The position numbers and the translations under genes are program-made. From Candidatus Poribacteria bacterium (GTDB taxonomy: Bacteria; Poribacteria; WGA-4E; PCPOR2b): 64,000 bases of DNA. Below the pieces are notes generated by a model. The model was not told where the DNA came from and made no database searches. It saw only the letters and a list, made by a program, of their open reading frames with translations. Location: positions 51,443 to 115,442 of the forward strand of contig JAPPKS010000018.1 of assembly GCA_028819845.1 (NCBI GenBank). The letters are read 5' to 3'. Shown here piece after piece: positions 8,957 to 18,095 of the stretch (the stretch's first letter is position 1; each line of letters starts with the position of its first letter).

Positions 8957-10129
8957 GTGTTGCAATCGAAGGAGTCTCTGGACACCCTAAAGGCGATGGA
9001 GTTGTTCGCCCATGCGCCGAGCGAAATACTCTCCTCCATCTGGGATAAGATGGAAGAGGTGCGGCTGTCCGCGGGAACGGCTCTTTTTAACGCGGGGGAA
9101 CCTGGTGATGGCCTTTTCTTAATTTTAGAAGGTAGGCTTGGGATTCATTCGGGCAGCGTACTAATCGGGACGAGAGAGCCCGGGGAATATGTGGGCGAAT
9201 TAGCGTTGTTAGATGATTCTCCACGCAGCGCCACGGTTGAGGCAATAACTGATGCTGTACTCCTAAAACTCTACCGCGAGGATTTCCATCGTGCCTTGAC
9301 GACCTCACCGCAGATTGTGAGTGCGTTACTCCGGCTGCTAGTTCAGAAGATTCGGAGCGATACGCAACAGCGCGCCGCCATCCTCCACGAACAAGAACAA
9401 CTCCAATATAACCTCCAGCGCGCACACGAGATTCAGGCCGCGATGCTGCCCAGCGGCAACCTGACGCTGGATTGGGTTCACCTCACCGGAAGAAGCCAAC
9501 CGGCTGCGGTAGTTGGCGGCGATTATTATGACTATTTCCCATTGCCCGATGGGTGCGTCAGCGTCGCAATTGGTGACGTTGCCGGGCACGGGTTTCATTC
9601 CAGCCTGTTAGTTGCAATTGTCAGCAGCGCCTTGCACTTTCAGGCGGAGCGGGACGCGTCACCCGAGTCGGTTCACGTTGCTTTAAACAAAGTCGTGCGA
9701 AACTACCGCCACACCCGCCTTCTGATGACGTTTTCCTACATGATACTCAACCCCGCCGACGGTACCTTTACTTTGACCAACGCCGGTCACCCGTACCCCT
9801 ATTTGTACCGGCGCGGCGAGCGTAGATGGACAACACTGGAGATTGACTCGCTTCCTTTGGGAACCCTTCTCCGTCAACGCCCGGCGGAGATGACGGTGAA
9901 ATGGGAGCACGGTGACCGGCTGTTTCTGTATTCTGATGGTGTCATCGAAACCCAAAACCGGCATGAACAGATATTTGGCGGCGATGCATTGGAGAGTTTT
10001 CTGTACAAATACGCCGCCCAGGCGCCTAGCGAAATGATTGCCCGCATGTATGAGGAACTTAAGGATTATCGCGGAGGACAAGCGTTTGACGATGATGTTA
10101 CAGTTGTCGTTGCTGAGTTTTCGCCATAA
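8957..10129 (+). CDS. Cyclic nucleotide-binding/SpoIIE-type serine phosphatase (RsbU-like)
   Basis: A 390-residue signalling protein. Residues about 10-140 are a cNMP-binding/Crp-like sensor domain (GEPGDGLFLILEGRL, GELALLDDSPRSATVEA). A coiled linker leads to a PP2C-type SpoIIE domain from about residue 165, with the metal-site phrases GGDYYDYFPLPDG and GDVAGHG and the terminal DDDVTVVV. Such proteins dephosphorylate anti-anti-sigma factors in partner-switching pathways; no partner gene is next to it. The GTG start has GGGGAG 7 bases upstream and a consensus promoter at 8898-8926. Confidence 0.85.
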   Translation: MLQSKESLDTLKAMELFAHAPSEILSSIWDKMEEVRLSAGTALFNAGEPGDGLFLILEGRLGIHSGSVLIGTREPGEYVGELALLDDSPRSATVEAITDAVLLKLYREDFHRALTTSPQIVSALLRLLVQKIRSDTQQRAAILHEQEQLQYNLQRAHEIQAAMLPSGNLTLDWVHLTGRSQPAAVVGGDYYDYFPLPDGCVSVAIGDVAGHGFHSSLLVAIVSSALHFQAERDASPESVHVALNKVVRNYRHTRLLMTFSYMILNPADGTFTLTNAGHPYPYLYRRGERRWTTLEIDSLPLGTLLRQRPAEMTVKWEHGDRLFLYSDGVIETQNRHEQIFGGDALESFLYKYAAQAPSEMIARMYEELKDYRGGQAFDDDVTVVVAEFSP

Positions 10130-10212
10130 TTCTCTTTTGGGTGGTGGCTACGGGCTGATTCCAAAATTTAGCATGAGCATTTGCCTCTTTACCTGCAGAA
10201 GGAATGTAGATT

Positions 10213-11001
10213 ATGTCAGATTTCAAGGATAAAGCGGTAATTGTAACAGGCGGCGCCAAGGGTATTGGACGAGGTATTTGCATGGCTTTTGCCGAGGCAG
10301 GCGCCCAAGTGATGTGCGCAGACGTGGACGAAAGTGCCGGCGCCGAACTTTCCGCCGCATGCAAGGCGCTAGCTGGCACCATCCGCTTCCGCCAAACTGA
10401 CGTATCGCAAGGCTGCGAATGTGAGGCGCTGGTCGAGGCAACGGTGTCGGCATGGGACGGCGTAGACATTCTTTGCAACAACGTTGGTATCCAGCCGGCG
10501 AGCAGCTATTTACCAGCCCATGAACTCCCCGAGGCGTTGTGGGACCGAATAATCGATGTGAACCTCAAAAGCTTTTTCTTGATGACGAAGGCGTGTATCC
10601 CGGAGATGAAAAAACACGGCGGCGGAGTAATCGTCAACACCGCCAGCGTACAAGGACTACAATCCATGAAGGGAGTACCGGCTTATGCGGCTAGCAAGGG
10701 CGGCATCCTGTCTCTGACCCGCCAGTTAGCCCTAGAGTATGCCGAAGACAACATTAGGGTACTGGCGGTCAACCCCGGAACAATCGACACGCCGTTGGTT
10801 GCGGAATCGCTGGAAATCATTGAGGGCGGCGAGGCGGAATTGAGAGCGAAACTTGCAACAGCGCACCCGATTGGGCGCATTGGACAACCCGAGGATATCG
10901 CCCATGCAGTGCTGTTCCTCGCCAGCGGCAAGGCTTCTTTCATGACGGGGGAGTACGTATGCGTGGACGGCGGTCTGATGGCGAAAGGGGCTTGGACATA
11001 A
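10213..11001 (+). CDS. Short-chain dehydrogenase/reductase (SDR)
   Basis: A 262-residue classical SDR. The cofactor motif TGGAKGIG covers residues 12-19, NNVG lies near 94, the catalytic tyrosine and lysine are Y158 and K162 in YAASK, and it ends with the typical FMTGEYVCVDGG. Likely an NAD(P)-dependent alcohol or sugar dehydrogenase; the substrate is unknown. It contrasts with the SDR at 45859-46683, which lacks these catalytic residues. Confidence 0.85.
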   Translation: MSDFKDKAVIVTGGAKGIGRGICMAFAEAGAQVMCADVDESAGAELSAACKALAGTIRFRQTDVSQGCECEALVEATVSAWDGVDILCNNVGIQPASSYLPAHELPEALWDRIIDVNLKSFFLMTKACIPEMKKHGGGVIVNTASVQGLQSMKGVPAYAASKGGILSLTRQLALEYAEDNIRVLAVNPGTIDTPLVAESLEIIEGGEAELRAKLATAHPIGRIGQPEDIAHAVLFLASGKASFMTGEYVCVDGGLMAKGAWT

Positions 11002-11094
11002 CGGCGATGGCCGCACAACCGATTTGCAATAAAACGCGGAAACCCGATTAATTGATGTCTGAGCCATTATCCGCGCAAAATTCAGGAGATGACG

Positions 11095-11577
11095 ATGAAA
11101 ATCGGCGTTCTTTCCGATAGCCACGACAATGTACCCATGATTGATAATGCTGTGGAGTTATTCAACGATGAAGCGGTTGCGTTAGTGATTCACGCCGGAG
11201 ATTTTGTTGCCCCATTTGCGGTAGCAGCGTTGCATAACCTGAAATGCCGTGTCGTCGGCGTCTTCGGTAATAACGACGGGGAGCGTATTGGCATTGCCAG
11301 ACAATTTGAAGCCATCGGTGAGATTCACCCAAATCTCGCCATCATTGAAATTGAAGGGCGCACGATAGCGGCGACCCACTACCCCGAACTTGCCGAACCC
11401 ATCGCGAAAAGCGGCCGATACGACATCGTCATTTATGGGCATACCCATGAGGTGGATATTCGCAGACAATGTTCACTACTTCTTAACCCCGGCGAGACCG
11501 GCGGTTGGACAACCGGCAGGTGTACCGCAGCGATTGTGGAACTTGATTCACTGGAAGCAGAAATTCGTGAGTTGTGA
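11095..11577 (+). CDS. YfcE/MJ0936-type metallophosphoesterase
   Basis: A 160-residue calcineurin-like phosphodiesterase. Metal-binding motifs are all present: D8-x-H10 (LSDSHDN), HAGDFV, GNNDG, ATHYPE and GHTHE. Family members hydrolyse phosphodiesters with divalent metals. ATG 11095 is preferred over ATG 11089 because AGGAG (11084-11088) sits 6 bases from it. It follows the SDR gene on the same strand. Confidence 0.85.
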   Translation: MKIGVLSDSHDNVPMIDNAVELFNDEAVALVIHAGDFVAPFAVAALHNLKCRVVGVFGNNDGERIGIARQFEAIGEIHPNLAIIEIEGRTIAATHYPELAEPIAKSGRYDIVIYGHTHEVDIRRQCSLLLNPGETGGWTTGRCTAAIVELDSLEAEIREL

Positions 11578-11652
11578 ATTCTCAAAAGAAAAGCCATCGA
11601 TGATTCAATACTAGTAACACATTTGTGATTCTGGATATGAAGGAGTTGATTG

Positions 11653-12456
11653 ATGTCGGTTTTGAAGTTAAACGAAAATGGCGGCTACGGATTTCAATTG
11701 AAGAGGCTGAACGGAGTCATACATCCGCGCGGCACCGGTAACGGACTTTTCCTTGAGGTAAACGGCACGCCAATCACTCGCTTTGGAATGTGCGCTATCA
11801 ACCTTGAACTCTACCTTTCAAGTAGCGATAGGTTGAGATTTTTTATCCCCATCGTTGAATCGTACTATGAAGTTGATGAAGGTGTGCTGTCTGTAGACTT
11901 CGACGACATGGACGCGTGGAACATCCATACGGTGTTGACCTACGATTTTCAACCCGATGACTGTATTGATGTGACTTTCGATTTTAAGTTTTCTCGCGGC
12001 TACGGGGGTTTTGAAGCCGTCGTCTCTTCCTACTTCGATGAGCAGTACGCCCCCTTACTTAATGTCGGCCAGGAGTGGATACGACCACATTTTCAACCGA
12101 ATGAACAACTCTTTTTTACGCGCGATGATGAGGCATCCGTGCTCATGCTGGATGGGCGGTGGGATTGGCTTCAAAATTACGGCCGCTGTGCCAACGACGA
12201 CGGACGGAAGTATTCGCTGCCAGTGATAGTTTATAGGAGTGAAAGCACCAAGTTCGTTCTGATTCAAATGATCGAACTTATGAGATGCCCCGCGATTTCG
12301 GTCAACATGTTCCCGATCGGGCAAGCATTCTCGCTAATTGGCGAAAATGTGAGTTCCGGGGAACAAATCTCTGTACGGTCGCGACTATTGTATCGCGAAG
12401 CCGCCGATCTTGATGCCGTTACGGAATGGTATGAGGCATGGGATACTGCGCGTTAG
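11653..12456 (+). CDS. Unknown 267-residue protein
   Basis: Not recognised. It is predicted to be mostly beta-strand with many aromatic and acidic residues, for example YYEVDEGVLSVDFDDMDAW and LMLDGRWDWLQNYG. No signal peptide or membrane helix. It could be a sugar-binding or beta-sandwich domain, but this is a guess. ATG 11653 has AGGAG 7 bases upstream. Confidence 0.6.
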   Translation: MSVLKLNENGGYGFQLKRLNGVIHPRGTGNGLFLEVNGTPITRFGMCAINLELYLSSSDRLRFFIPIVESYYEVDEGVLSVDFDDMDAWNIHTVLTYDFQPDDCIDVTFDFKFSRGYGGFEAVVSSYFDEQYAPLLNVGQEWIRPHFQPNEQLFFTRDDEASVLMLDGRWDWLQNYGRCANDDGRKYSLPVIVYRSESTKFVLIQMIELMRCPAISVNMFPIGQAFSLIGENVSSGEQISVRSRLLYREAADLDAVTEWYEAWDTAR

Positions 12457-12642
12457 TGTGTCGTTTGTCAGGCTGCAAATGGTTAAAGCTTTTTGGCCGG
12501 ACAACCGAGCGACTGGTAATCCCGCTGTTTAGTATCAACCGATGCTCACGATTTAGGATTGATGAATTTCTCAATGCAACGGAGTAGCTATGGAATCCGG
12601 TGGGATTTTATTTCATGACTTCTAAGCCTGCTCGGAGAGTGC

Positions 12643-13587
12643 ATGGTGGAAAACGACCAAAATCAAAATCCTTTAACTCGTGACGTAATCAGGGCAATTG
12701 AAGACAATGATATCGAACGAGTAACGGAGGTACTCAGTCAGGATCCACCCATTACAGACGCGAGCTGGTTGAACGAGCCGATGTTCCTTGTACACGTCTC
12801 AGCGGCAGTATATGAGGGGAAAATTCCAGCGGGAACAAACGAATATGCCATGGCCAAAGCACTGTTGAAAGCCGGTGCCGATGTTGACTTCTTTGATGGT
12901 TATCCTCTCGCCGCCGCCGTCAGCTACAATGCGCCGCACGTTGTGCGCGCACTGCTTGAGAGCGGTGCATCGGTCAACGGCACGGACAACGACGGTGTAC
13001 CGATGGCATATACGCTATTCTTCGGATCTACAACGGTTTCGGAGTTACTCGTGGAATGGGGTGCAAATATTGACTTACGATTTGCCGCCGGTATCGGCGA
13101 TTTGGACAGGGTCAAGAGTTACTTCAAAGCGGATGGCAGCCTGAAACCGGGAGCAGGCGCACTTGCTGATCCATACGGACATGAGTGGAAACGGAGCAAT
13201 GGCACTGTCTATAGGTGTGAGCGGTCACCCGAAAATATCCTGAGTCAAGCACTCTTGTACGCATGTTTAAATAATAGGCTGCAGGTTGCGGAACACCTTA
13301 TTCAACACGGCGTGGACGTGAACGCAATGGTACCAGACTTAGGAGAAGGTGAGTGGACTATCCTGCATCGGCTGGCAACCAATGGCAATTTCGGAGCAAC
13401 CGCAAATCCTAGCGATGTCGAACAACAACGGTTGGGGGCAGTAAATTTCCTACTTGAGCACGGTGCCGATGTTTCCATTCGAGACCCCAAATTTAAGGCA
13501 ACGCCGCTGCAGTGGGCGAAGCACTTCGGTTGTGAACGCATCGCTGAAATTCTGGACAAGCACGGCGGCGCATCAGAGCTTGTTTGA
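12643..13587 (+). CDS. Ankyrin-repeat protein
   Basis: A 314-residue protein with several ankyrin repeats: ALLKAGADVDFFDGYPLAAA, VRALLESGASVNGTDNDG, LLVEWGANIDL, AEHLIQHGVDVNAM and NFLLEHGADVSIRD. Repeats are separated by non-repeat loops such as ADPYGHEWKRSNGTVYRC. No signal peptide, so a cytoplasmic protein-binding role is likely. Ankyrin proteins are common in symbionts, but there is no direct evidence here that it is an effector. Confidence 0.75.
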   Translation: MVENDQNQNPLTRDVIRAIEDNDIERVTEVLSQDPPITDASWLNEPMFLVHVSAAVYEGKIPAGTNEYAMAKALLKAGADVDFFDGYPLAAAVSYNAPHVVRALLESGASVNGTDNDGVPMAYTLFFGSTTVSELLVEWGANIDLRFAAGIGDLDRVKSYFKADGSLKPGAGALADPYGHEWKRSNGTVYRCERSPENILSQALLYACLNNRLQVAEHLIQHGVDVNAMVPDLGEGEWTILHRLATNGNFGATANPSDVEQQRLGAVNFLLEHGADVSIRDPKFKATPLQWAKHFGCERIAEILDKHGGASELV

Positions 13588-13722
13588 ACAATTGGCGGGA
13601 AACCAACGCATCGAATTGCCGAATTCTTGTCCTGTAAAACGAATCTAGCGCAGAATAAGATGCACGACGCTAGTTAGTCCGAATGCCATGTCTCACAACC
13701 CAATAAATTGGAGGATAGAACC

Positions 13723-14529
13723 ATGGCGATGACCGATGAAGAACGTTTTCGGTTTGACCTTGCCGGGTTTTTGATACGCCCGGCAATTCTGGCTTCGGAT
13801 GAAATTGACGCAATCATTGACCAAATTGACCGTATCATACATGACCCTGAATCACTGCCTCCCGCACATCGAGCCGTACCGGGAGGCCCCTCCAGCCTGC
13901 TGATTGACCATCCGAAAGTCATCGACGTAATTCACGAAGTCATCGGACCTGATGTGCGGATTGAAAGCAGCTTCTGTATCTGGCGCAATAAAGGCGAGTC
14001 GCCCGGACCGCTTCACGGCGGAGGGCCGATACAAGCCGATCCTATTTTTGGGTATCGTGTCAAGGATGGGCGCATTCACGCCGGGATGGTGCGGGTGGTT
14101 TTCGAACTGACGGAAATCGGCAAAGAAGATGGAGCGACGCATTTCATCGTTGGCAGCCATAAGGCAAACTTCCCGATGCATCCGGATCATATGTCGTTGG
14201 AGCCGGGCCAGCGCAGCGAGTTTTTGAGGAGTTTCGAGTGTCCGGCGGGCAGCGCGGTTATTTTCACGGAGAGCCTTTGCCACGCCGGTCCCCCTTGGCA
14301 GCGTGATACGCCGCGTATCGCTGTGTTCAACGCTTATTCCCACCTTGCCACAAATTGGCACCGCCTCACCGTCCCGCGAGAGGTGTTGGCGGGACTGCCG
14401 CGGGAGAAACAGGCTTACTTTCGTGAACCGTGGATCGCCGACTTCCGAACGTCCCCATTTACGCAAAACACGATGGATCGATTTGTCAACAATGATGAAG
14501 GTCCGGTCAATACCGATAACAGTCCCTGA
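13723..14529 (+). CDS. Phytanoyl-CoA dioxygenase-like protein with HxG in place of HxD
   Basis: A 268-residue PhyH-fold protein, normally an Fe(II)/2-oxoglutarate oxygenase. The distal iron ligand H187 (SLCHAGPPW) and the 2-oxoglutarate arginine R198 (TPRIAVF) are present. The proximal HxD motif reads H98-G99-G100 (PGPLHGGG), so the carboxylate ligand is missing at the expected place. In known Fe/2-oxoglutarate halogenases this aspartate is also replaced by Ala or Gly. ATG 13723 is chosen since GGAGG lies 8 bases upstream. Confidence 0.75.
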   Translation: MAMTDEERFRFDLAGFLIRPAILASDEIDAIIDQIDRIIHDPESLPPAHRAVPGGPSSLLIDHPKVIDVIHEVIGPDVRIESSFCIWRNKGESPGPLHGGGPIQADPIFGYRVKDGRIHAGMVRVVFELTEIGKEDGATHFIVGSHKANFPMHPDHMSLEPGQRSEFLRSFECPAGSAVIFTESLCHAGPPWQRDTPRIAVFNAYSHLATNWHRLTVPREVLAGLPREKQAYFREPWIADFRTSPFTQNTMDRFVNNDEGPVNTDNSP

Positions 14530-14640
14530 AAGAAAATCCAGCAAAACAGAATGTCGAGCCTCAAATAAATCAATATGCAAATTGAAAGGGCGTTTGAAAC
14601 TAGGCAGTGGTAAAAATCCAAATTATTGGAGCGAGATTGA

Positions 14641-15378
14641 ATGCTGGCAGATTCAGAGAAATGGCAACTTGATGAACACGGCTATGTCCTTCTGAAGAAT
14701 GTCATCACGAAGGACGAGGTCGATCAATTACGAAGTCTGTCAATTTCTCTTGCTTCGGAGGAGCGAGAAGCTGGGTGCGGCTTTATGTATTTTGAAGACT
14801 GCGCCCAGCGGGTCTGGAACTTGGTCAACAAAGGAGAATTGTTTGAAAATGCGATTCAGCATCCGCGCATTCTCGCGCCAATCGAGTATCTGCTCGGTGA
14901 AGACTGTACACTTAGTTCTTTTTCGGTCAACGTTATCGGTCCCGGTGCTCCGGATGGCGGCCTCCATATCGACTACCCATTGAGTGCTATGCCTACACCT
15001 CGTCCGAGTTTCCCCATCGTTGCCAACAGCGTCTGGTTTCTCGACGATTTTACGCTTGAGAACGGCGCGACCAGTTGCGTCCCCGGCAGCCACCGCCGGC
15101 TTGAAGCGATGCCGGAGCCCGGCGTCGAGTATGACGATGAAGTACAAATACCCGGCCCGAAAGGTTCGGTATTGATTGTCAATGGTTCTGCTTGGCACGG
15201 ATCCTCCGCGAATTGCACGGATCGGGATCGGGTTGCACTGCTCGGTTTTTTCTGTCGAGCGTTCATGAAACCGCAGCAGGACCACGCAAAACTTGCATCC
15301 GATACAGTGCTGAATCGCGCCGCACCGAGATTAAAACGGCTGCTTGGCTTCGATTCCATGCCTAGCACCAGAAATTGA
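14641..15378 (+). CDS. Phytanoyl-CoA dioxygenase family protein
   Basis: A 245-residue Fe(II)/2-oxoglutarate oxygenase. The metal triad is intact: H109-I-D111 (GGLHIDYP) and H186 (AWHGSS), with R197 (DRDRVAL) to hold 2-oxoglutarate. NGATSCVPGSHRR is the usual central signature. Likely hydroxylates a small molecule; the substrate is unknown. It lies just after another PhyH gene with a 111-base gap, so they may be co-transcribed. Confidence 0.8.
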   Translation: MLADSEKWQLDEHGYVLLKNVITKDEVDQLRSLSISLASEEREAGCGFMYFEDCAQRVWNLVNKGELFENAIQHPRILAPIEYLLGEDCTLSSFSVNVIGPGAPDGGLHIDYPLSAMPTPRPSFPIVANSVWFLDDFTLENGATSCVPGSHRRLEAMPEPGVEYDDEVQIPGPKGSVLIVNGSAWHGSSANCTDRDRVALLGFFCRAFMKPQQDHAKLASDTVLNRAAPRLKRLLGFDSMPSTRN

Positions 15379-15620
15379 CGCCTGCTTTGATATTTTGCAT
15401 GGTCCAAATAAAATGGTGTATGCGACAAAAACGTGACTGACATCGGCGACAATGTCTCAGGCGGCCTCGAAAATTTATTTTTGCCGAGTTGTCGGATTTG
15501 GCAGGAGTGCAATCTACCCGACCCCTTTTAGTTGCCCCTTGGCAAGGGGGACGATTTTCCGATGAATGCAGCAACGTAGGTAAAACATCCTCTTGAACAT
15601 TACCATCTATAGAACATTGC

Positions 15621-16193
15621 ATGATAGATGAAATTCTCCAAGAACATATTGGTGTGATACAGCGGCTGAGTAGCGAGCATTCCGATCCCATTCAGCAATT
15701 GGGCGAAAAGGCGGTTGAAACGTTGAAGACCGGCCGCACCATCTTCTTTTGCGGCAATGGCGGCAGCGCCGCCGAATGCCAGCATCTGGCAGCCGAGATT
15801 GTCGGCCGCTTCGTTAAAGAACGAAACGGTTATCCTGCAATCGCTTTAACTGCGGATACCTCCGCGTTAACCGCGATTTCAAACGACTACGGTTATGAAC
15901 GGGTGTTCGAACGTCAGGTTGAAGCCTTGGGGCGTCCGGACGATCTCCTAATTGGGATATCGACTTCGGGCAGCAGTGCGAATGTCCTTCATGCAATGCG
16001 AAAAGCTAGGGAAATAGGCTTATTCACGGTTGGGTTGACGGGAAAAGACGGGGGTATTTTGAAAGACATAGTGGATTTATGTATTTCTGTACCTTCCGAT
16101 ATTACCGCGCACATTCAGGAAGCGCACCTCATCATCGGTCACATCATGTGCAGTTTCATTGATGCTAATCTTTCAGTGGATGAAACTGGGTGA
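15621..16193 (+). CDS. gmhA: Phosphoheptose isomerase
   Basis: A 190-residue SIS-domain enzyme converting sedoheptulose 7-phosphate to D-glycero-D-manno-heptose 7-phosphate, the first step to activated heptose for LPS or S-layer glycans. Hallmarks are FFCGNGGSAAECQHLAAEI, SNDYGYERVFERQVEALG and ISTSGSSANVL, and the C-terminal EAHLIIGH. A DiaA-type SIS protein is the alternative, but the sugar nucleotidyltransferases just downstream favour GmhA. The 242-base gap before it holds a CCCCTT-GGC-AAGGGG hairpin at 15535-15549. Confidence 0.75.
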   Translation: MIDEILQEHIGVIQRLSSEHSDPIQQLGEKAVETLKTGRTIFFCGNGGSAAECQHLAAEIVGRFVKERNGYPAIALTADTSALTAISNDYGYERVFERQVEALGRPDDLLIGISTSGSSANVLHAMRKAREIGLFTVGLTGKDGGILKDIVDLCISVPSDITAHIQEAHLIIGHIMCSFIDANLSVDETG

Positions 16194-16443
16194 TTATCTT
16201 ATATTCCGAACAATGGGTTCTGTTGATATTTGCTTCTGGGGGGCAATTTTTCCAGAGTTAGCGTTTCAGCTTCGAGATATGAATTTGAACCAACATTTGT
16301 AATCGTTCAACCTACAAGGTTTGAATTTTCCAACTAGCTTGGTCAATGGGCGAGGAAACCTCTCCCCTACGAATACAAATGGCTTTACAAATGGCAGCAC
16401 GCCCAAGGTTCACTAAGAATGGGTACGATAGGACGTATTTGAA

Positions 16444-17172
16444 ATGAAGGGTGTCATTTTGGCGGGCGGTAAAGGTGTTCGTCTTTATCCTTTAACAAAG
16501 GTAACAAACAAGCATCTCCTTCCCGTGGGGAGAGAGCCGATGATTCTTAATCCGATTAAGCAGCTTGTTTCGGCAGGTATCACAGAAATCTTGGTAGTGA
16601 CCAGTACCGAGCACATGGGAGACGTTGTCAATCTGCTCGGAAGCGGCAACGAATTCGGCGTCGACTTCAGCTACAAGGTGCAAGAGAAATCTGGAGGGAT
16701 TGCCCACGCCCTGCTGCTCGCGGAGAATTTTGCCAAGGGTGAGAGAATTGTGGTTGTGCTTGGCGACAACATTGCGGTTAAATCGATAAAACCTTATGTA
16801 AATAATTTCAGCCGGCAGGAACGGGGGGCGAGAGTCTTATTGAAAGAGGTTGGCGAGCCGACGCGGTACGGGATTGCCGCGCTGGATGAAGAAAATATAG
16901 TTGAAATCATAGAAAAACCCGGTAAACCCAAAACCAATTTCGCCGTCATCGGATATTATATGTACGACCAGCAGGTATTTGACTTTATTGAAAAACAGCG
17001 TCCCTCGGAAAGAGGTGAACTCGAAATCACCGATGTGAACAATGAATATATAAAGCGGTCTGAACTCAAGCACGATATTCTTGAAGGCGATTGGACTGAC
17101 GCCGGCACTTTTGAATCCTTATTTATCGCAAACCAGATGCTCAATCAATGCCAAAACAAAATTCAAGAGTGA
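16444..17172 (+). CDS. Sugar-1-phosphate nucleotidyltransferase (RfbA-like)
   Basis: A 242-residue nucleotidyltransferase. The N-terminal motif LAGGKGVRLYPLTKVTNKHL and the metal site VVLGDNI identify the glucose-1-phosphate thymidylyltransferase family. It is short, lacking the C-terminal extension of classical RfbA, as in RmlA-like enzymes of other surface-sugar loci. Probably makes a dTDP- or UDP-sugar for glycan assembly with gmhA and the gene at 17287. The exact nucleotide is not visible from sequence. Confidence 0.7.
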   Translation: MKGVILAGGKGVRLYPLTKVTNKHLLPVGREPMILNPIKQLVSAGITEILVVTSTEHMGDVVNLLGSGNEFGVDFSYKVQEKSGGIAHALLLAENFAKGERIVVVLGDNIAVKSIKPYVNNFSRQERGARVLLKEVGEPTRYGIAALDEENIVEIIEKPGKPKTNFAVIGYYMYDQQVFDFIEKQRPSERGELEITDVNNEYIKRSELKHDILEGDWTDAGTFESLFIANQMLNQCQNKIQE

Positions 17173-17286
17173 AAAGCGGAGACGATGTACGGAAGTATGT
17201 TTAAGCGAACGAAAACCGTGATGGTTGAATGGGTGTGAACCGGCGAGATGACCAACTCTATTGACATACAAGATTGAGGATATCGA

Positions 17287-18003
17287 ATGAGGGCGATGCT
17301 ATTAGCCGCGGGTCAGGGTACTCGGCTTAGACCCTACACGGACAAAATACCTAAACCGATGGTGCAAATTGGTGGAAAACCAATCTTGGAGCATAACGTC
17401 GAAAGCCTAACGGCATACGGAATCAAGGATATCGCAATCAATCTCCACTACTGCCCGGGTGTCATTATGGACTATTTTGGAGACGGCGCGAAGTGGGGTG
17501 TAAAAATCCGTTACTCTTATGAAGAATCGCTTCTGGGCACGGCGGGCGCATTGAAGGTAATCCCTGATTTTTTTGACGAAACATTCATCCTCTGGTACGG
17601 CGACAATCTCTGCCATCTCAACTTGGCCCAACTTGTTGACTTTCACAACAAAAAAGGGGGTATTGCTACAATAGCGCTGCATTGGCGCGAGGAGGTTTCT
17701 CAAGTCGGAATTGTTGACTTTAATGAGGATTGCCGAATCCTGCGGTTTTTGGAAAAACCGTCACCTGACCAGGCCTTTAGCCATTGGGTTAACGCCGGCG
17801 TGTACGTGTTAGAGCCCGACATCCTAAAACACATCCCGGAAAACCAAAACTGTGATTTTGGGCGGCATCTCTTTCCCGAGCTACTAAAATCAGGCCAGAA
17901 TCTATACGGTTACCGGATGGACGAAAATGAAAAATTTTGGTGGATTGATAGAACAGAGGATCTTCGAGCAGTCCTACGAGACTGGGAAGGCAGAGAGATT
18001 TAA
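17287..18003 (+). CDS. NDP-sugar pyrophosphorylase, mannose-1-P/heptose-1-P guanylyltransferase-like
   Basis: A 238-residue nucleotidyltransferase with LAAGQGTRLRPYTDKIPKPM at the N terminus and LWYGDNLCH as the metal site. This family includes mannose-1-phosphate guanylyltransferases and HddC, which makes GDP-D-glycero-alpha-D-manno-heptose. With gmhA 1.1 kb upstream, a heptose-1-phosphate role is plausible but inferred; the kinase and phosphatase steps are not in the window. It ends tail-to-tail with the sugar transferase on the other strand. Confidence 0.65.
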   Translation: MRAMLLAAGQGTRLRPYTDKIPKPMVQIGGKPILEHNVESLTAYGIKDIAINLHYCPGVIMDYFGDGAKWGVKIRYSYEESLLGTAGALKVIPDFFDETFILWYGDNLCHLNLAQLVDFHNKKGGIATIALHWREEVSQVGIVDFNEDCRILRFLEKPSPDQAFSHWVNAGVYVLEPDILKHIPENQNCDFGRHLFPELLKSGQNLYGYRMDENEKFWWIDRTEDLRAVLRDWEGREI

Positions 18004-18095
18004 CCAAATTAACCGTAAGCGCACGGCATACAGCGATTCAGCGTCAACGGTATCCGCCGAATTCAAGCATGGCAGATTTGGTGTTCGTGAGAAAT

